This document shows positions 10,806 to 22,660 of a DNA stretch of 64,000 bases, one piece after another. Under the pieces are notes generated by a model. The model worked only from the letters and a program-made list of their open reading frames with translations, had not been told where the DNA came from and ran no database searches. How positions within the stretch are numbered: the stretch's first letter is position 1; every line of letters starts with the position of its first letter. The stretch covers positions 40,910,027 through 40,974,026 of the forward strand of contig NC_079491.1 of NCBI RefSeq assembly GCF_020520425.1. The letters are read 5' to 3'. The translations under genes were made by a program, and so were the position numbers. Source of the DNA: Spinacia oleracea (lineage: Eukaryota > Streptophyta > Magnoliopsida > Caryophyllales > Amaranthaceae).

Positions 10806-11950
10806 CACTACTAGAAAAAGGATATTTAGCGACGAACAATTTCGTCGTTAAAAGCCTCATTTTTCGTCGTTAAAACCTTTAACGACGGTCATGATGTTCG
10901 TTGTAACAGGTTCCGTCGTTATTGGCTTTAACGACGATGTTCGTTGTTAATATTTAACGAAAATTAACGATGAAACGTCATGTCGTCGTTAACCATTAAC
11001 GACGGATTACCGTTTCGTCGTTAACAATTAACGACGAATTATGGTTTCGTCGTTAATTGTTAACGACGAATTTAGGATTTCGTCGTTAAAAGTTAACGAC
11101 GAACTATTGTTTCATCGTTAAAAAATAACGACAACATGATATTTCATCGTTAAATACTTATTCACGATGAACAATTAACCAACAACGACCAAAAATACCA
11201 TCGTAAAATGTCATTCCAATGGTAAAAAAAAATTAAAATTTTGGCAATAACGACGAACTATTCTGTAGTTAATATTGAAACCATAATAACATTATTTACA
11301 TTCTTCAAAACACCTACATTTTCTCTATGAAACAATATAAACAATTATAAATCAATCAATTAAAAAAAAATGGTAATTTCATTACTCAAAAGAATTTGAC
11401 AATAGATTTCAAGTTATGTGAAAACCAACAATCACATCCCCTTGTCTTTAAATTCTAAAAGTAATAGATAAGTAACTCTTGCATGTTCAATCTAAAATTA
11501 AAAAAGTATAAAAAAATAATAATAATTCTTCATAGTTGGAGTGTCCTCTCTTGAAGAAGTAAACCCTTGTAGCAACACTTCTTGTATCGTGTCCACGCGA
11601 TTGGTTATGACCTAATTTTGTATGATTGCTTCATTCAACTAAGATTGAAGTTCCCCCTGCTAGGTTATGGTCCCGCTATTTCTTTAAGTGTTATTCCTCC
11701 TCAAAAACCCAAAAACCGATCACGAGACTTCGACTTAAACACCTTTTCTGCTACATATATAAAAAAAATAAAAGAACTTAAGTATCATGGCATGGGAAAG
11801 TAAAAATAAACCAAAAAGGAACCAAGAAAACGAGTTAAATACCTATAGTTGGGAAAATGTTTGTTCTACTTCCAATATTTTCTGAATTTCCTCCTGCAAC
11901 AAATATATAACCATGACAATTAATATTTCAGTCAATACAAGCTTTATTCC
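10806..11950 (-). mobile_element. Second CACTA-type element, end portion in opposite orientation
   Basis: It begins with CACTACTAGAAAAAGG at 10806 and has its own TTAACGACGAA/TTCGTCGTTAA array (about 10825-11270). It then carries sequence that is the reverse complement of the 9400-10100 part of the first element, including the transposase tail (minus-strand EEIQKILEVEQTF and a damaged FKSKSRDRFLGF). The homology fades near 11950. I could not find the other terminal repeat before the gypsy LTR at 14072, so the true far end is unknown and the element may be truncated. Confidence 0.6.
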
Positions 11951-14071
11951 AAAATCATGTTTGCGTTAAAAGTAAAGCTTTGATGAGACATATGGAGTAC
12001 CACCGACAAAAGAAACCCAAACAAACAAGAGGATATCAGATTGTGAATTCCAAAATTTGACAGCATGCTGAGGTCCCTGTCGATACTAAAATCCTCAAAA
12101 TGATTGTGGATTTCATTTTGGAGTACCACATGCATTTTGGAATGCACAGTTTACACGAATATGATTTCAGACATGTGCCAGAGTGACTCAATCCATTTGA
12201 AGCATCACAAAAAATAGCCAAAGACTAAATACGACAACATCAATTTCAAACGAATAAGCTCATGAATTTCAGTACACCAATTTCTCACATAAAGACTTGT
12301 ACCAACAACCCCATTGAGTGCAGCAACAAAGCCTCGCACATCATGCACCTCTCCTATACAAAATACTACCTCAACTTAAAGCCCATATTGTTGACGCTTT
12401 AGGAAGCTACAACACCTATTGAGGTATTGATGCTGTTCAACAGGGTGCTAATTATTCCCACCACCTTCAGTTACTTCCCATCAGCATACGACCAAGAAAA
12501 AACCTCCTAGCACGGTAGAACCCAACAAAACTACCAACCTAGACCATATCACACATTACCTAGAACCTATCTGCACTAGCATCATTGTCGAGCAAAATAA
12601 TAGCTATTGTTGTTGCCTACATTATACGCCTAACCCCTTACTTCGACACAAAAGCTTACCAACTCACAACATACCCCGTAACTCCACTCTTGCTAGTATA
12701 GAATGACTAGCAGATCACTACATCGTACAAGGTTCTGATAAAGCCTCAACAATACCATCATTCAACTAAATCTTACAAGATACCTTCTAATGATAACATC
12801 AAAGCAAATCACAAAAGAGGAAATCCAAGTACTTTTGATATAGTAAAGGACTAAGAGTTCTTACCTGAAGCAAACCAATTTTGACCTGAAGCAAACCAGA
12901 AGGCACACAAGAGCAGCAACTAAAAAAAAAAAACAAAAATCGGAAGGCAAGCCTTTAATAATACACAATACCAAATTCCAAAGACAAGCCTCCCAGACTA
13001 GAGGCGTACCATACAGTCTAAATTCTTACCGTCGTGGCAATCCACATGTGTTTATTTTATCTTTCTCCAATAACATTGAGGCCAATGAAAATTAACCAGT
13101 TATGTAATTCAGATAATATTCCACTCAGTTTCGTATAAAGCATTGCTTCCATCTACAAGGCTTCTAGTTTTTTTTCACCGAGAAACCTTCAGTCCTTGTT
13201 AGAACCTGAAATACAAGCACACGTCTCAAATGCAAAACCATTAGAGATCGATCATAACAAAAAAGAGGGGGGAGGACCGGAGGGGGATATTGCAGTTAGG
13301 ACTTGGCTTTCATCTGTTGGACATCAAGCTTCCATTCCACTTGATGGTAGTACTTAAGTATTGAATCTATATACTTTGTTTTGAATGAGCTAAGGGTAGC
13401 TTGAATCTCCTTGATCATAATTATTTATGTGCACAGTAAATATACTCTCCTTAAAGCTACCAACACCTTGACTCCAGTGACAAACTTTGGATCACCCGAT
13501 CAAGCAGTAGTCACACACTCCCATCACCCATTCCTCTAACTGAGCATCGCATAACTTAAGAAACCTAAAATAGGTATTGTTTTTCAGCCGATCTCAAACT
13601 ACTTTTATTACTATTATTATACACCCTTTCCCCTGAGAGAAAAAAAGGGAAATATTCTTGAAGCTCCCCTGCCAGTAAACACAAAAAGCTATACAGTCGG
13701 TCTTGCATGATTTATATTTCAAATTATATTTTCATGTACAATAAAATCATCCAATGATTTAACAAGAAGGAAAGCTACTTACAGTAAAGAATTCCTTGTC
13801 ATTTTGAGCGCAAAAAATGAATGTCTCCATATTTGCAAATATGTGGATATATCATCTTTAATTTTCCTTGTGATATCCTGTGAATATGAGCATGAAATGA
13901 ATAACATTAGTTCAAAGAGTAATGAAATACTACAACTAAGAGAACACCCAAAATAATTGTAGTTAGACTATATACCAAGACATGAAATTGCCTTATAATG
14001 ACCAGATATTAATTTCAAGATATTGCTCATATAGCACCTGATGATAAATTAAATAAAGAAAAGTAAGTAAG
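11951..14071. other. No gene recognised
   Basis: This AT-rich sequence has only short random ORFs and no motif I recognise. It may be the remainder of the second CACTA element or older repeat sequence. It ends directly at the TG of a gypsy LTR, with GTAAG as the adjoining 5 bp. Confidence 0.4.
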
Positions 14072-15427
14072 TGTAGACACCTACTTTTGTCCCCATTCCC
14101 GAAAGGGAAGGTTCTATGATGAGAACATAAATCTCCACTTGACAACGCATCTCCTATAAAATAACGAATCTCAATTCCCCTTTTCATTTCACCCAAAACC
14201 TGCTATTTATAGAAACCTGCTATTTATGGAAACCTGCTAAAAATAGTAACTGCCGTAATGGGTAGTTGTTAAAAGTGGCAAGTCATAAAAGATAGAAACC
14301 TGTCAGAATTAGGTGTTGCACTCCAAGATAAATCCTAAATGAGATAGAAATTGCGAGAGAATCCTATTCCTAATACGATTCGAAAATAAGAGTTACGTAT
14401 TAATTAAAATCCTAACGAGCCTAGAGTTCGTAACGGGCCCAGATGCATTCCATCATAAAATTAATACGCACTAAAAGACTCGATTAAAGTCTCATACACT
14501 CCGGATTCTAAGAATCCGAATCTGACAAAGAAACGGCCCAGACCCTATTTTCAACGCCTGGCTCTGGGCGCCGAAATCTTCGGCGCCCAGCCCTGGGCGC
14601 TGAAATTACCTGGGACGTGTTCTTTCCTAATTCCTTGTGGATTAGAGTTCTACAATTCTATTTTTCCACGAACTCTTTTCTATAAATAGGGCCCTAAGAT
14701 CGACGTGAAAAAAACACAACACACAATTCATATTCTGAGTATTGACTCTAAACCCCTAAGCCTAAGCCTCACGCTGAGAAATTGATCACGCGTTCTGTCG
14801 CAATCGATCCAAAAATCGAACAGAACGTATCCTGTCCCGTAATTTGAGATTCGTTAAATAAAAGGAGAAATAGCAAAGTCAAAGTGGTTAGTTTTCTGAG
14901 AACCGTGACGCACCTCTCAAGGGTGTGTCGTAATGTGTCCCTCCGCATGATTTAATTTCTTTCCTCGCCCTTTTATGAACTGTTAAACTAATTAAATATG
15001 ATTGTTCTATCACGCCTAATAAAGATAATATGTTGGGAAATTGGATTATCATGCTAGGTCCCTTAAAACAATCTAAATCAGATAATCGTGTTCGATCTAG
15101 TACTATATGTTGCATATTGTTAAAATCAACTCAGATTAGTTTAATAGTTAACGCATGTCCCTTCAATTATTTATGCTGAGCTAGTAAGGATATCCTGCCT
15201 CTGGAGTTATTGAAGAGCGAGTACTCCTCTCGGTAGTTACAGTCCCCCGAACCCTCAATCTCTACCTTGCGGGTGTATGTTGAGAGATCCCCACACCAGG
15301 GATCACAAGGGAACCTACGGCCGTCGTGGTCAAACATAATTGCACTCCCTTTATGTCACGATAACCGGGTTTTGTCAGTTTTTCTCATTGTCGTTAAAAA
15401 CTGAATAGCGACTCCTATATTACTAGT
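14072..15427 (+). repeat. Ty3/gypsy LTR, plus orientation, 3' end truncated
   Basis: It starts TGTAGACACC, as the intact LTR of element C does, and follows that LTR collinearly to ACTCCTATATTACTAG, lacking the last ~125 bp. Inside are the hairpin module (14550-14606), a TATA box TATAAATAGG (14691-14700) and the palindromic GACGCACC...GGTGCGTC region (14908-14930). At 15427 it abuts an inverted copy of the same LTR. It may be a solo or broken LTR into which element B inserted. Confidence 0.8.
14550..14606 (+). repeat. Double-hairpin module 1 (LTR)
   Basis: Two adjacent stem-loops, TTCAACGCCTGG..CTGGGCGCCGAAA and CGGCGCCCAG..CTGGGCGCTGAAA. It lies about 85 bp upstream of the LTR TATA box. Confidence 0.8.
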
Positions 15428-16910
15428 TGTGAGGGGGTCGAAAAAGCACGAGGCTAATGCGTGACCTCGTCCCTCGTGGGTGTGACGCTTCTTTTTGTCA
15501 AATCAAGTTTAATTGGATTTTCTGTGAGTTTACACCCAATTGACTAGTAATATAGGAGTCGCCATTCAGTTTTTAACGACAATGAGAAAAACTGACAAAA
15601 CCCGGTTATCGTGACATAAAGGGAGTGCAATTATGTTTAATTGACCACGACGGCCGTAGGTTCCCTTGTGATCCCTGGTGGAAGGGATCGCTCAACGTAC
15701 ACCCGCAGGGTAGAGATTGAGGGTTCGGGGGACTGTAACTACCGAGAGGAGTACTCGCTCTTCGATAACTCCAGAGGCAGGATATCTTTACTAGCTCAGC
15801 ATAAATAATTGAAGGGACATGCGTTAACTATTAAACTAATCTGAGTTGATTTTAACAATATGCAACATATAGTACTAGATCGAACGCGATTATCTGATTT
15901 AGATTGCTTTAAGGGACCTAGCATGATAATCCAATTTCCCAAAAATATCATATTTATTAAGCGTGATCGAACAATCAGATTTTAGTTAGTTTAACAGTTC
16001 ATAAAAGGGCGAGGAAAGCAATTAAACCATGGAAAAGGGACACATTACGACGTACCCTTGAGAGGTGCGTCACGGTTCTCAGAAAACTAACCACTTTGAC
16101 TTTGCTATTTCTCCTTTTATTTAACGAATCTTAAATTATGGGACGGGATACGTTCTGTTCGATTTATGGATCGATTGCGACAGAACGCGTGATCAGTTTT
16201 GCGGCGTGAGGCTTAGGCTTAGGGGTTTAGAGTCAATACTCAGAATAATAATTGTGTGTTGTTGTGTCCTTTTCACGTCGAACTTAAGGCCCTATTTATA
16301 GAAAAGAGTTCGTGGAAAGATAGAATTGTAGAACTCTAATCCACGAGGAATTAGGAAAAAACACGTACCAGGTATTTTCAGCGCCCAAGCCTGGGCGCCG
16401 AAGATTTCGGCGCCCAGAGCCAGGCGTTGAAAATAGGATCTGGGCTGTTTTTCTTAGTCAGATTCGAATTCTTAGAATCCGGAGTGTATAAGACTTAATC
16501 GAGTCTTTTAGTGCGTATCAATTTTATGACGGGATGCGTCTGGGCCCGTTACGAACTCTAGGCTCGTTAGGATTTTAATTAATACGTGACTCTTATTTTC
16601 GAATCATATTAGGAATAGGATTTTCTCGCAATTTCTATCTCATTTAGGATTTATGTTGGAGTGCAACACCTAATTCTGACAGGTTTCTATCTTTTATGAC
16701 TTGCCACTTTTAACAACTACCCATTACGACATTTACTATTTTTAGCAGGTTTCCATAAATAGCAGGTTTCTATAAATAGCAGGTTTTGGGTGAAATGAAA
16801 AGGGGAATTGAGATTCGTTATTTTATAGGAGATGTGTTGTCAAGTGGAGATTTATGTTCTCATCATCGAACCTTCCCTTTCGGGAATAGGGACAAAAGTA
16901 GGTGTCTACA
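15428..16910 (-). repeat. 3' LTR of element B (complete, minus orientation)
   Basis: This is the full 1483-bp LTR in reverse: plus strand TGTGAGGGGG at the left, GGTGTCTACA at the right. The minus-strand TATA box TATAAATAGG lies at 16291-16300. The polypurine tract adjoins at 16911. Confidence 0.85.
16377..16434 (-). repeat. Double-hairpin module 2 (LTR of B)
   Basis: Same two-arm structure as in the other LTRs, read on the minus strand, about 75 bp upstream of the minus-strand TATA box. Confidence 0.8.
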
Positions 16911-16928
16911 GTTAGCCCCCACTTTGAC
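16911..16928 (-). other. Polypurine tract of element B
   Basis: The minus strand reads GTCAAAGTGGGGGCTAAC immediately before the LTR start. The same sequence precedes the 3' LTR of C at 44415-44431. It would prime plus-strand DNA synthesis. Confidence 0.75.
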
Positions 16929-17423
16929 TCAGTCTTGGAGTAAGACGATGGTCAAAGTATTAGACGGAGTGCGTCACACAAGTCATGGTGACCTGTTTTT
17001 GCGAGGGTCTCATGACCCCCCGAGTGATAAAATTTGACTTAAGGGTCATCACTTGAAGTGTCGACATATCCTCACGTGTCATTGGGATTTGTCAACGGAT
17101 AGTATAGAAAATCCCTCACTTTGTCATTGGAAGTATCTAAATAGGCGTAGAAACTCCCTCACTTTGTCATTGGGAGTAGCTACAGATGTTTTCGAAATCA
17201 AAGCTATAAAGTGTAATTGGGCCTGGCCAAGCCCTATACGAGGTAAAGATGTTTTTAAAGATTCTCATTTTCAGGGCTAGCCAAACGAGAAAACCCCCAT
17301 GTTTTTACAGGATATAAACGAAGGAAAATCCAGCACATCGCTCTTTTTTGGAAAAAATGGAAAACCAATCCTTTTAATTTTCGGAAAAGGGAAAACCAGA
17401 AAAAGTTATCGCTGCAGCGACTA

Positions 17424-17975
17424 AGGACCTGCGCGGCTTGTGACGTAGACCCCGCCGGCTAAAGATGGCGAGCCTGTCCGCTAAGGGTGGACGCCCCGTC
17501 CGAAAAAGTGGACGAATCTTGTTTTTGAAATTTGAAAATAAGGACCTACGCGGCTTGTGACGTAAACCCCGCCGGCTAAAGATGGCGAGCCTGTCCGGTA
17601 AGGGTGGACGCCCCGTCCGAAAAAGTGGACGAATCTTGTTTTTTGAAATTTGAAAATAAGGACCTACGCGGCTTGTGACGTAGACCCCGCCGGCTAAAGA
17701 TGGCGAACCTGTCCGCTAAGGGTGGACACCCCATCCGATAGAAGTGGACGAATCTATTTTGAAATTTGTTTGTGCTTTTTGAAAATAAGGAACTACGTGG
17801 TTTGTGACGTAGACCCCGCCGGCTGAAGATGGCGAGCCTATTTTGAATTTGAAGACTTTATTTTTCGAAAACTGAGGACCTGCGCGGCTAGTGACGCAGA
17901 CCCCGCCCGCTGAAGTTGGGCGAGCCCTGTCCGCTAAGGGTGGACGCCCCGCTCGCTGGAGGTGAGCGAACCTGA
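17424..17975. repeat. Five tandem ~117-bp units of small inverted repeats
   Basis: Units start with AGGACCTGCGCGG or AGGACCTACGCGG at 17424, 17541, 17659, 17788 and 17875 (spacings 117, 118, 129, 87). Each contains near-palindromes such as CGCCggctaaagatGGCG, GTCCgctaagggtGGAC and GTCCgaaaaagtGGAC. The block sits between the interior and the polypurine tract, as do the homologous blocks at 43500-43897 and 63712-64000. It may fold as an RNA structure in the element's 3' untranslated region. Confidence 0.85.
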
Positions 17976-18650
17976 ATTCGTCTTTTGATTTGGGATTCGC
18001 GTGCCGCGGTCTTGCCTGACTGAGGTGGACAAGTCCTTATTTCAATTTTTTTCTTGTGATTTTTCTTGAGAATTTCTTTTCATTCATTCTTGCAAGAGCG
18101 AATTCTTTCGAGGGATGCCCGGATTTAGTTGTAACCTAAATGTGGGTTGACAACGTGCTTAGACGGACCATTGTTTTGTGGTCATCTTCTTTCGTGGTTT
18201 TGAGCTAGTCTTTATGGCTCGATTTTGCCACCACTTGGGTCTTTGATCAGAGGACCACGTACAAGTATCAACGGCGATCATTGTCTTGAGGTCGTAAACT
18301 GGTTTTATTTTTTGAGACATCCAAACACGGGACTTCGTACAGCGTGGTCTGGGAATATTGTTTTAACTTTTCATACTCTCTTTTAAAATATATATTTTCT
18401 TTCGAGCCCCCAAGCATTCGTGCTTGACGGTCATTTCTTGTCAAAGGGGTTCCTTGGGGATACGCAATTTGTGATGTCCTTGATCATGTTTGGGATTGTA
18501 CTCGTAATTGCGAGCGATCTTTGTAGTGGTGTGCTACTCTTGACAAAGTCGTGAGGTGTGACTTTCAGTAAGGAAATCGGCAATTTTCGAGTCGAATGGA
18601 TGCGGCAGGGCCCAATAAAAGTTAGGGCCCTTTTTGAGCCTGGGTTCATT

Positions 18651-18705
18651 TTCGGCACCCAGGCCTGGGCGTTGAAATAATTCACGCCCAGGTGGGGCGT
18701 TGAAA
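18651..18705 (-). repeat. Double-hairpin module 3 (B interior)
   Basis: Arms CACCCAGGCCTGGGCG and CGCCCAGGTGGGGCG with GTTGAAA ends. It lies in sequence homologous to 62750-63250 of element A. Confidence 0.75.
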
Positions 18706-19791
18706 GTGTTGTTTGGGCTGGTCTTTTGATAACACAGTTGGCCTCTTGTTCATTCGTTTATTTCACTTGGAAGTTCTATGTATTGTCTTTTCTTTTTTAC
18801 TTTGTTTTTAGAACGTGATGATTTTCTTGAGAAGCCGTAGCCGATTGGTGGACTACGGTGCTTGTCGCTTTGGGGCGATTATTTTAAGGAACTGTTGCTC
18901 TTAAGGCGTACAGTTATTGCGATAGTTGGGCGAGTCTATATGGCCCGAGGAACATACCTTGAGGCGTAAGACTTTGACCGCTCTTGTTGTTGTATATTTT
19001 TCCTTTTGAACGCGTTCGTGAATGTTCGATACTTAGAATGATGATATGTATGTGCGAACGAGCGTTCATAGAATGGCCGTCGTGTGCGGTCAATTAATCA
19101 GTTTGCTTGAATCATTTTTTTTTGAGCAATGACTGATTTTGAATAGTTTGCTTAGAAGCTTGATAGGGTTCAGGCCCATTCATGAAGTGGGCTCAAACAT
19201 CGTAGCCTTTCGATTGTTCAAACATTTGTTTCGAGATTTTTTTATTTTGCTATGGTTGTTTCGTAGCTTGGAGCCCCCAAGTATGCATGTTGGGATGCTT
19301 TTGGCGTACGATTTTTGTAGGTTCTTTTGAGACAGATGCCCTGGGGTTCCGCTCGTGTAGGTGCGAGCTATCCCTTCCGTGGCAGGTAATGTTTTGCTAC
19401 TTTCAATCCTTAATGTAGAAGTCGTGTGGCTTGCATTTTGAATTTGGGCGATAAGTAGTCTTTGCCTCTTTTACACATGTTCTTGCTTGTGCCCGCATTA
19501 GCGCAATATGCCTTATTCTTTTTTTTTAGACTTGTACTGTGGGATGGTTAAACTTATGGTGCGACGTAGGCTTGTGTGGCCTAACGGCGTGTCTTAGAAC
19601 ATTCTTCTAGGCGTTGGGATATCATTATTATTTTTTGCATTGGAGTACTTCATCACGCCTCGTTCAGGTCTTCGAACAAGTGTAGCACCTTCTGCGTGGG
19701 TTTTCACGGCTTATTACTTCGTTCGATGCGAGGATTCATAGGTGTTTCTTTCTTATTTTTATATCTGGGCAAAACATGGCTAGCAGAAAGA

Positions 19792-19849
19792 TTCAGCGCC
19801 CAGGCTGGGGCGTTAAAGATATCGGCGCCCAGCTTTGGGCGTTGAAAAT
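19792..19849 (+). repeat. Double-hairpin module 4 (B interior)
   Basis: TTCAGCGCCCAGGCTGGGGC and CGGCGCCCAG..TTGGGCGTTGAAAATT. The flanking TTCTGGGC is shared with module 5, suggesting the two arose by duplication. Confidence 0.75.
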
Positions 19850-21855
19850 TATTTCTGGGCAGAATTTTGACAGTTTTTTTTTGATTTTTTTTTCTTTCGC
19901 TTTTGCTTTGGAACGATGTAGACTGTGTAACGGGCACTTTATAGGGCGAGCGTTATGTGCAGTGGTTTGATCGGAGTTTTGGTGACTCGCGATTTTCAGT
20001 TACCCTTGTTAGTGGGGCGACTTTTATATACTCTAAGTAGTGCTTAGAATTTGGGAGGGGTTGTAGCCATCCTAAGGTTCGTTTTACACGATTAAAGCTT
20101 AGGATTGAGCCCCTATGACATATGTATAGCATTAGCGTAGAGAATTTGCGATGAAATCGTCGTTTCGAGCGGTTTTAGAGTATTTTTCTCAAGCCTCCAA
20201 CTGTAGCTACGGGATTGGCTTGGTGCTATAATGCCTTGCATACGTTTTTGTGCATTCATGGTGACATGGATCATGAATAGTTTGAACCAGACTCGTTTAG
20301 TGCTAGGTACGTTCGAGTAGTGATCTGCTACTTCTCTTGTAAATGTCGTATTGTGCGACATTGCCATGGTCAAGGTAAGCACATGTCGAAGTGTGCCTTG
20401 ACCAAAAGTTAGGTGCCTTTCTTTACCCATAATCATATTTAGAAATATTTTTGACTCACTTGCAAAACTCATACTTAGATTAAACCAATGACACTTTATT
20501 ATGTTCGAAGAAGCCTTTGAAAATTATTTGAAATCCGAGTCCTACTGTGTACAATCCGAGGTGTCCTAAGTAGGTTGACTTATAGAAGGGTTTGTACAGG
20601 ATTACATGAGTGAATCAAAATACTGTTACGATTTTGGAATGCTGTCTAAGGATTTGCTGGAAGTCAGGGTGCAGGTGTCAAGATATTACTTGTGCCCGTT
20701 TGGCATATGCTTTTAGGCTTTTAGGGCCATCTTTTCTAGAATTGCGGGAATATAAACCGTTTTCAAATTGACTTAGATTTACTTGGTGTATGTCTGCACA
20801 AAAGGTCAAGGTATACTTAGTTCTTTCCCTAGCTCTTTCATTTCAATTTTTAGCCCCCAGTTGCTGTTATGTCTTCCCATTAATAATGCTTTCAGATTTC
20901 GATTTTAGATGCCCGTGTCACATGTCTGAGTAGGGTGAGCCTCGGTTAAGTGCCAAGTCCTATTGACAATGTCTTATTTTTTCCAAAGGGGATTAGCAAG
21001 CATTTGAATTACCATGAACGGGTGCCCTGAGTTCGAAGGAACGATGGGGTGATGCCGTAGAACAATCCTCTTTATTGCAAGCTTACTGCCTTTACTACTT
21101 GTCGGCGACTATGACTGTGTCTAGGGGTGAAAGAAGGTCTTTAGGCGAACGACTATGTCTAGTGGTGAAAGAAGGTCTTTAAGTGAGTTAGTTCGCTTTA
21201 GGGAGGGTCAAGTCGAGTATTTTAGAGGTCATGGACGCTTGCGCTAGCCCCCATTCAATTGAGGCAAAGCGATGTTTTGAGTCTTGGCTAAGTGCCTAGG
21301 AGTGTGAGTGCTCCTTCTGGCAAGGGTACGTGCCTTTATTATTTTTCGATGCGTGCTCATTAATTTTGGCATCTTGATGACTTGGATTCTTCCTTTGACT
21401 TAAATTTTTCTTTCGACTTGGATTGCAAGTAATTAAATTTCAATAAGGGACTTTATTCTTTATTCTTGTTTTTCTATAGGCTTTAATATTCTTGCAAATT
21501 GGTTGGACCGAATCATGGATTGCCTACGTATCCGCCTTAAATAGATTTAATTTGGAATCAGGTCTTGCGTAGTTCTTAGCCTAGAAAATGGTTTCTTAGA
21601 ATGCCGAATTCGATAAGTATGTTCTGAGATGGAAACATATTATTTGAAACGGTAGAATAAGCGAAATTTCTTATTATTTTAATCTGCTGCCTTGCCGTAC
21701 GCCAAAATTTGTTTTATATTTTTTTGAGTACATGTATTTTTTGGTGGTACGTATGTCTGAATACGTGTTGTACCCCCCCAAGTGTTCGTTATTGTTCCGT
21801 GTATGTGCGGATAAAATGACGAGCACTTCTGGACAAATTTTAGCAAGGAGAGAGA

Positions 21856-21911
21856 ATCAGCGCCCAGGCTGGGGCGCTAAAGATTTCGGCGCCCAGCTGT
21901 GGGCGCTGAAA
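21856..21911 (+). repeat. Double-hairpin module 5 (B interior)
   Basis: Nearly identical to module 4, including the following AATTATTTCTGGGC. It is preceded by GACGAGCACTTCTGG, which is also found inverted next to module 9. Confidence 0.75.
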
Positions 21912-22145
21912 ATTATTTCTGGGCGGATCTTTTTTGGTGCGCTAAATGCTTCTTTTTCTTTTTAGACCAACTTTAGAGGCGCTTTTGCAAAGTTTGCTTT
22001 TTTTATTATTTATTATTTTTTTGTACTTTTCATTTTTTTCTTTTTTATTCGTGACTCAAGACGATTTGAAAGATGGGTTGAATGAGATAGGATAATTTGT
22101 ATAGGTAAGCACGAGGATTATATCTGCTAGGACTCACAATTTGCA

Positions 22146-22450
22146 GCCTCAAGCTAGTGTAATGAGTTTACATCAACCAAGGCTAATGAGTAGCGTGGGG
22201 ACGGCTCAAGGGTATATCAACAGGATGTATCCACACAAGTTATATGGTCATTATGCTAATGGTGGTGTAAGAGCAGGTTTTGGAAATAATGGGTATGACG
22301 CGCGTGTCAATGGCCGTGCGTGGTTTGCAGTTGATAACGAGTTCAGAAACAGGAGTTGAAGTAATGGTTTCTTGGGTTATGGCAATGAGAACATGGATGG
22401 GTTAAATGAGCTTAACAGGGACCCCAGAGCGAAGGCGTCTAAGAGCATAA
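22146..22450 (+). pseudogene. Fragment resembling a YTH-domain (ECT-type) m6A-reader gene
   Basis: After a splice-acceptor-like TTTGCAG at 22139-22145, the plus strand reads an exon-like frame containing GTAQGYINRMYPHKLYGHYA, then GFGNNGYDARVNGRAWFAVD. After a stop (TGA, 22357-22359) it continues with GYGNENMDGLNELNRDPRAK. The order NRMYP-KLYG, GYD-R-NGR-W-VD, GNEN-DGLNELNRGPRAK is the segment just before the YTH domain of plant ECT proteins, which bind N6-methyladenosine in mRNA. Only about 100 codons are present, the YTH domain itself is absent, and the frame is closed. The retained acceptor suggests genomic or unspliced capture. It lies inside gypsy element B, in the opposite sense to the element. 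Identity rests on motif memory, not a search. Confidence 0.65.
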
Positions 22451-22555
22451 GGATTGGAAAGGGTAGACATCGTAGAATTTTATGATTTGGATTGGCTGAC
22501 TCAATTCTTTTCCTTCGTTTACTTGGGTAAATTTCGCACTTTGGGAGGTACGGGC

Positions 22556-22660
22556 TAAGTATTTCATGGCTCGCTCTTTTCGCTCTCCCTTTTCTCTTTC
22601 TTTTTAAGTATTTCATGGCTTGCTCTTTTCGCTCTCCCTTTTCTCTTTCTATTTTTTCTT
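22556..22660. repeat. Two tandem ~49-bp pyrimidine-rich units
   Basis: AAGTATTTCATGGCTCGCTC and its neighbour (TTGCTC variant) repeat once, each followed by TTTTCGCTCTCCCTTTTCTC. This is a simple recent duplication directly after the YTH-like fragment. Confidence 0.7.

Larger units (their letters stand above)
18706..22139. other. Interior of element B without a recognisable gene
   Basis: This is the position where A and C carry antisense genes. Only short unsupported frames occur, so the antisense gene appears lost or decayed beyond recognition. A 38-bp near-duplicate (TGTCTAGGGGTGAAAGAAGG and variant) sits at about 21112-21190. The conserved block with GGATTGCCTACGTATC (21508-21535) matches the antisense-gene 3' flanks of A and C. 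Confidence 0.5.

Noticed and set aside
10150..11270. CRISPR-like array
   Set aside because: Motifs are short, irregularly spaced and in both orientations, end in CACTA termini, and the DNA is clearly plant nuclear.
20113..20472. 119-residue minus-strand ORF in element B
   Set aside because: No motif, no homologue in A or C, and composition like the surrounding non-coding spacer.
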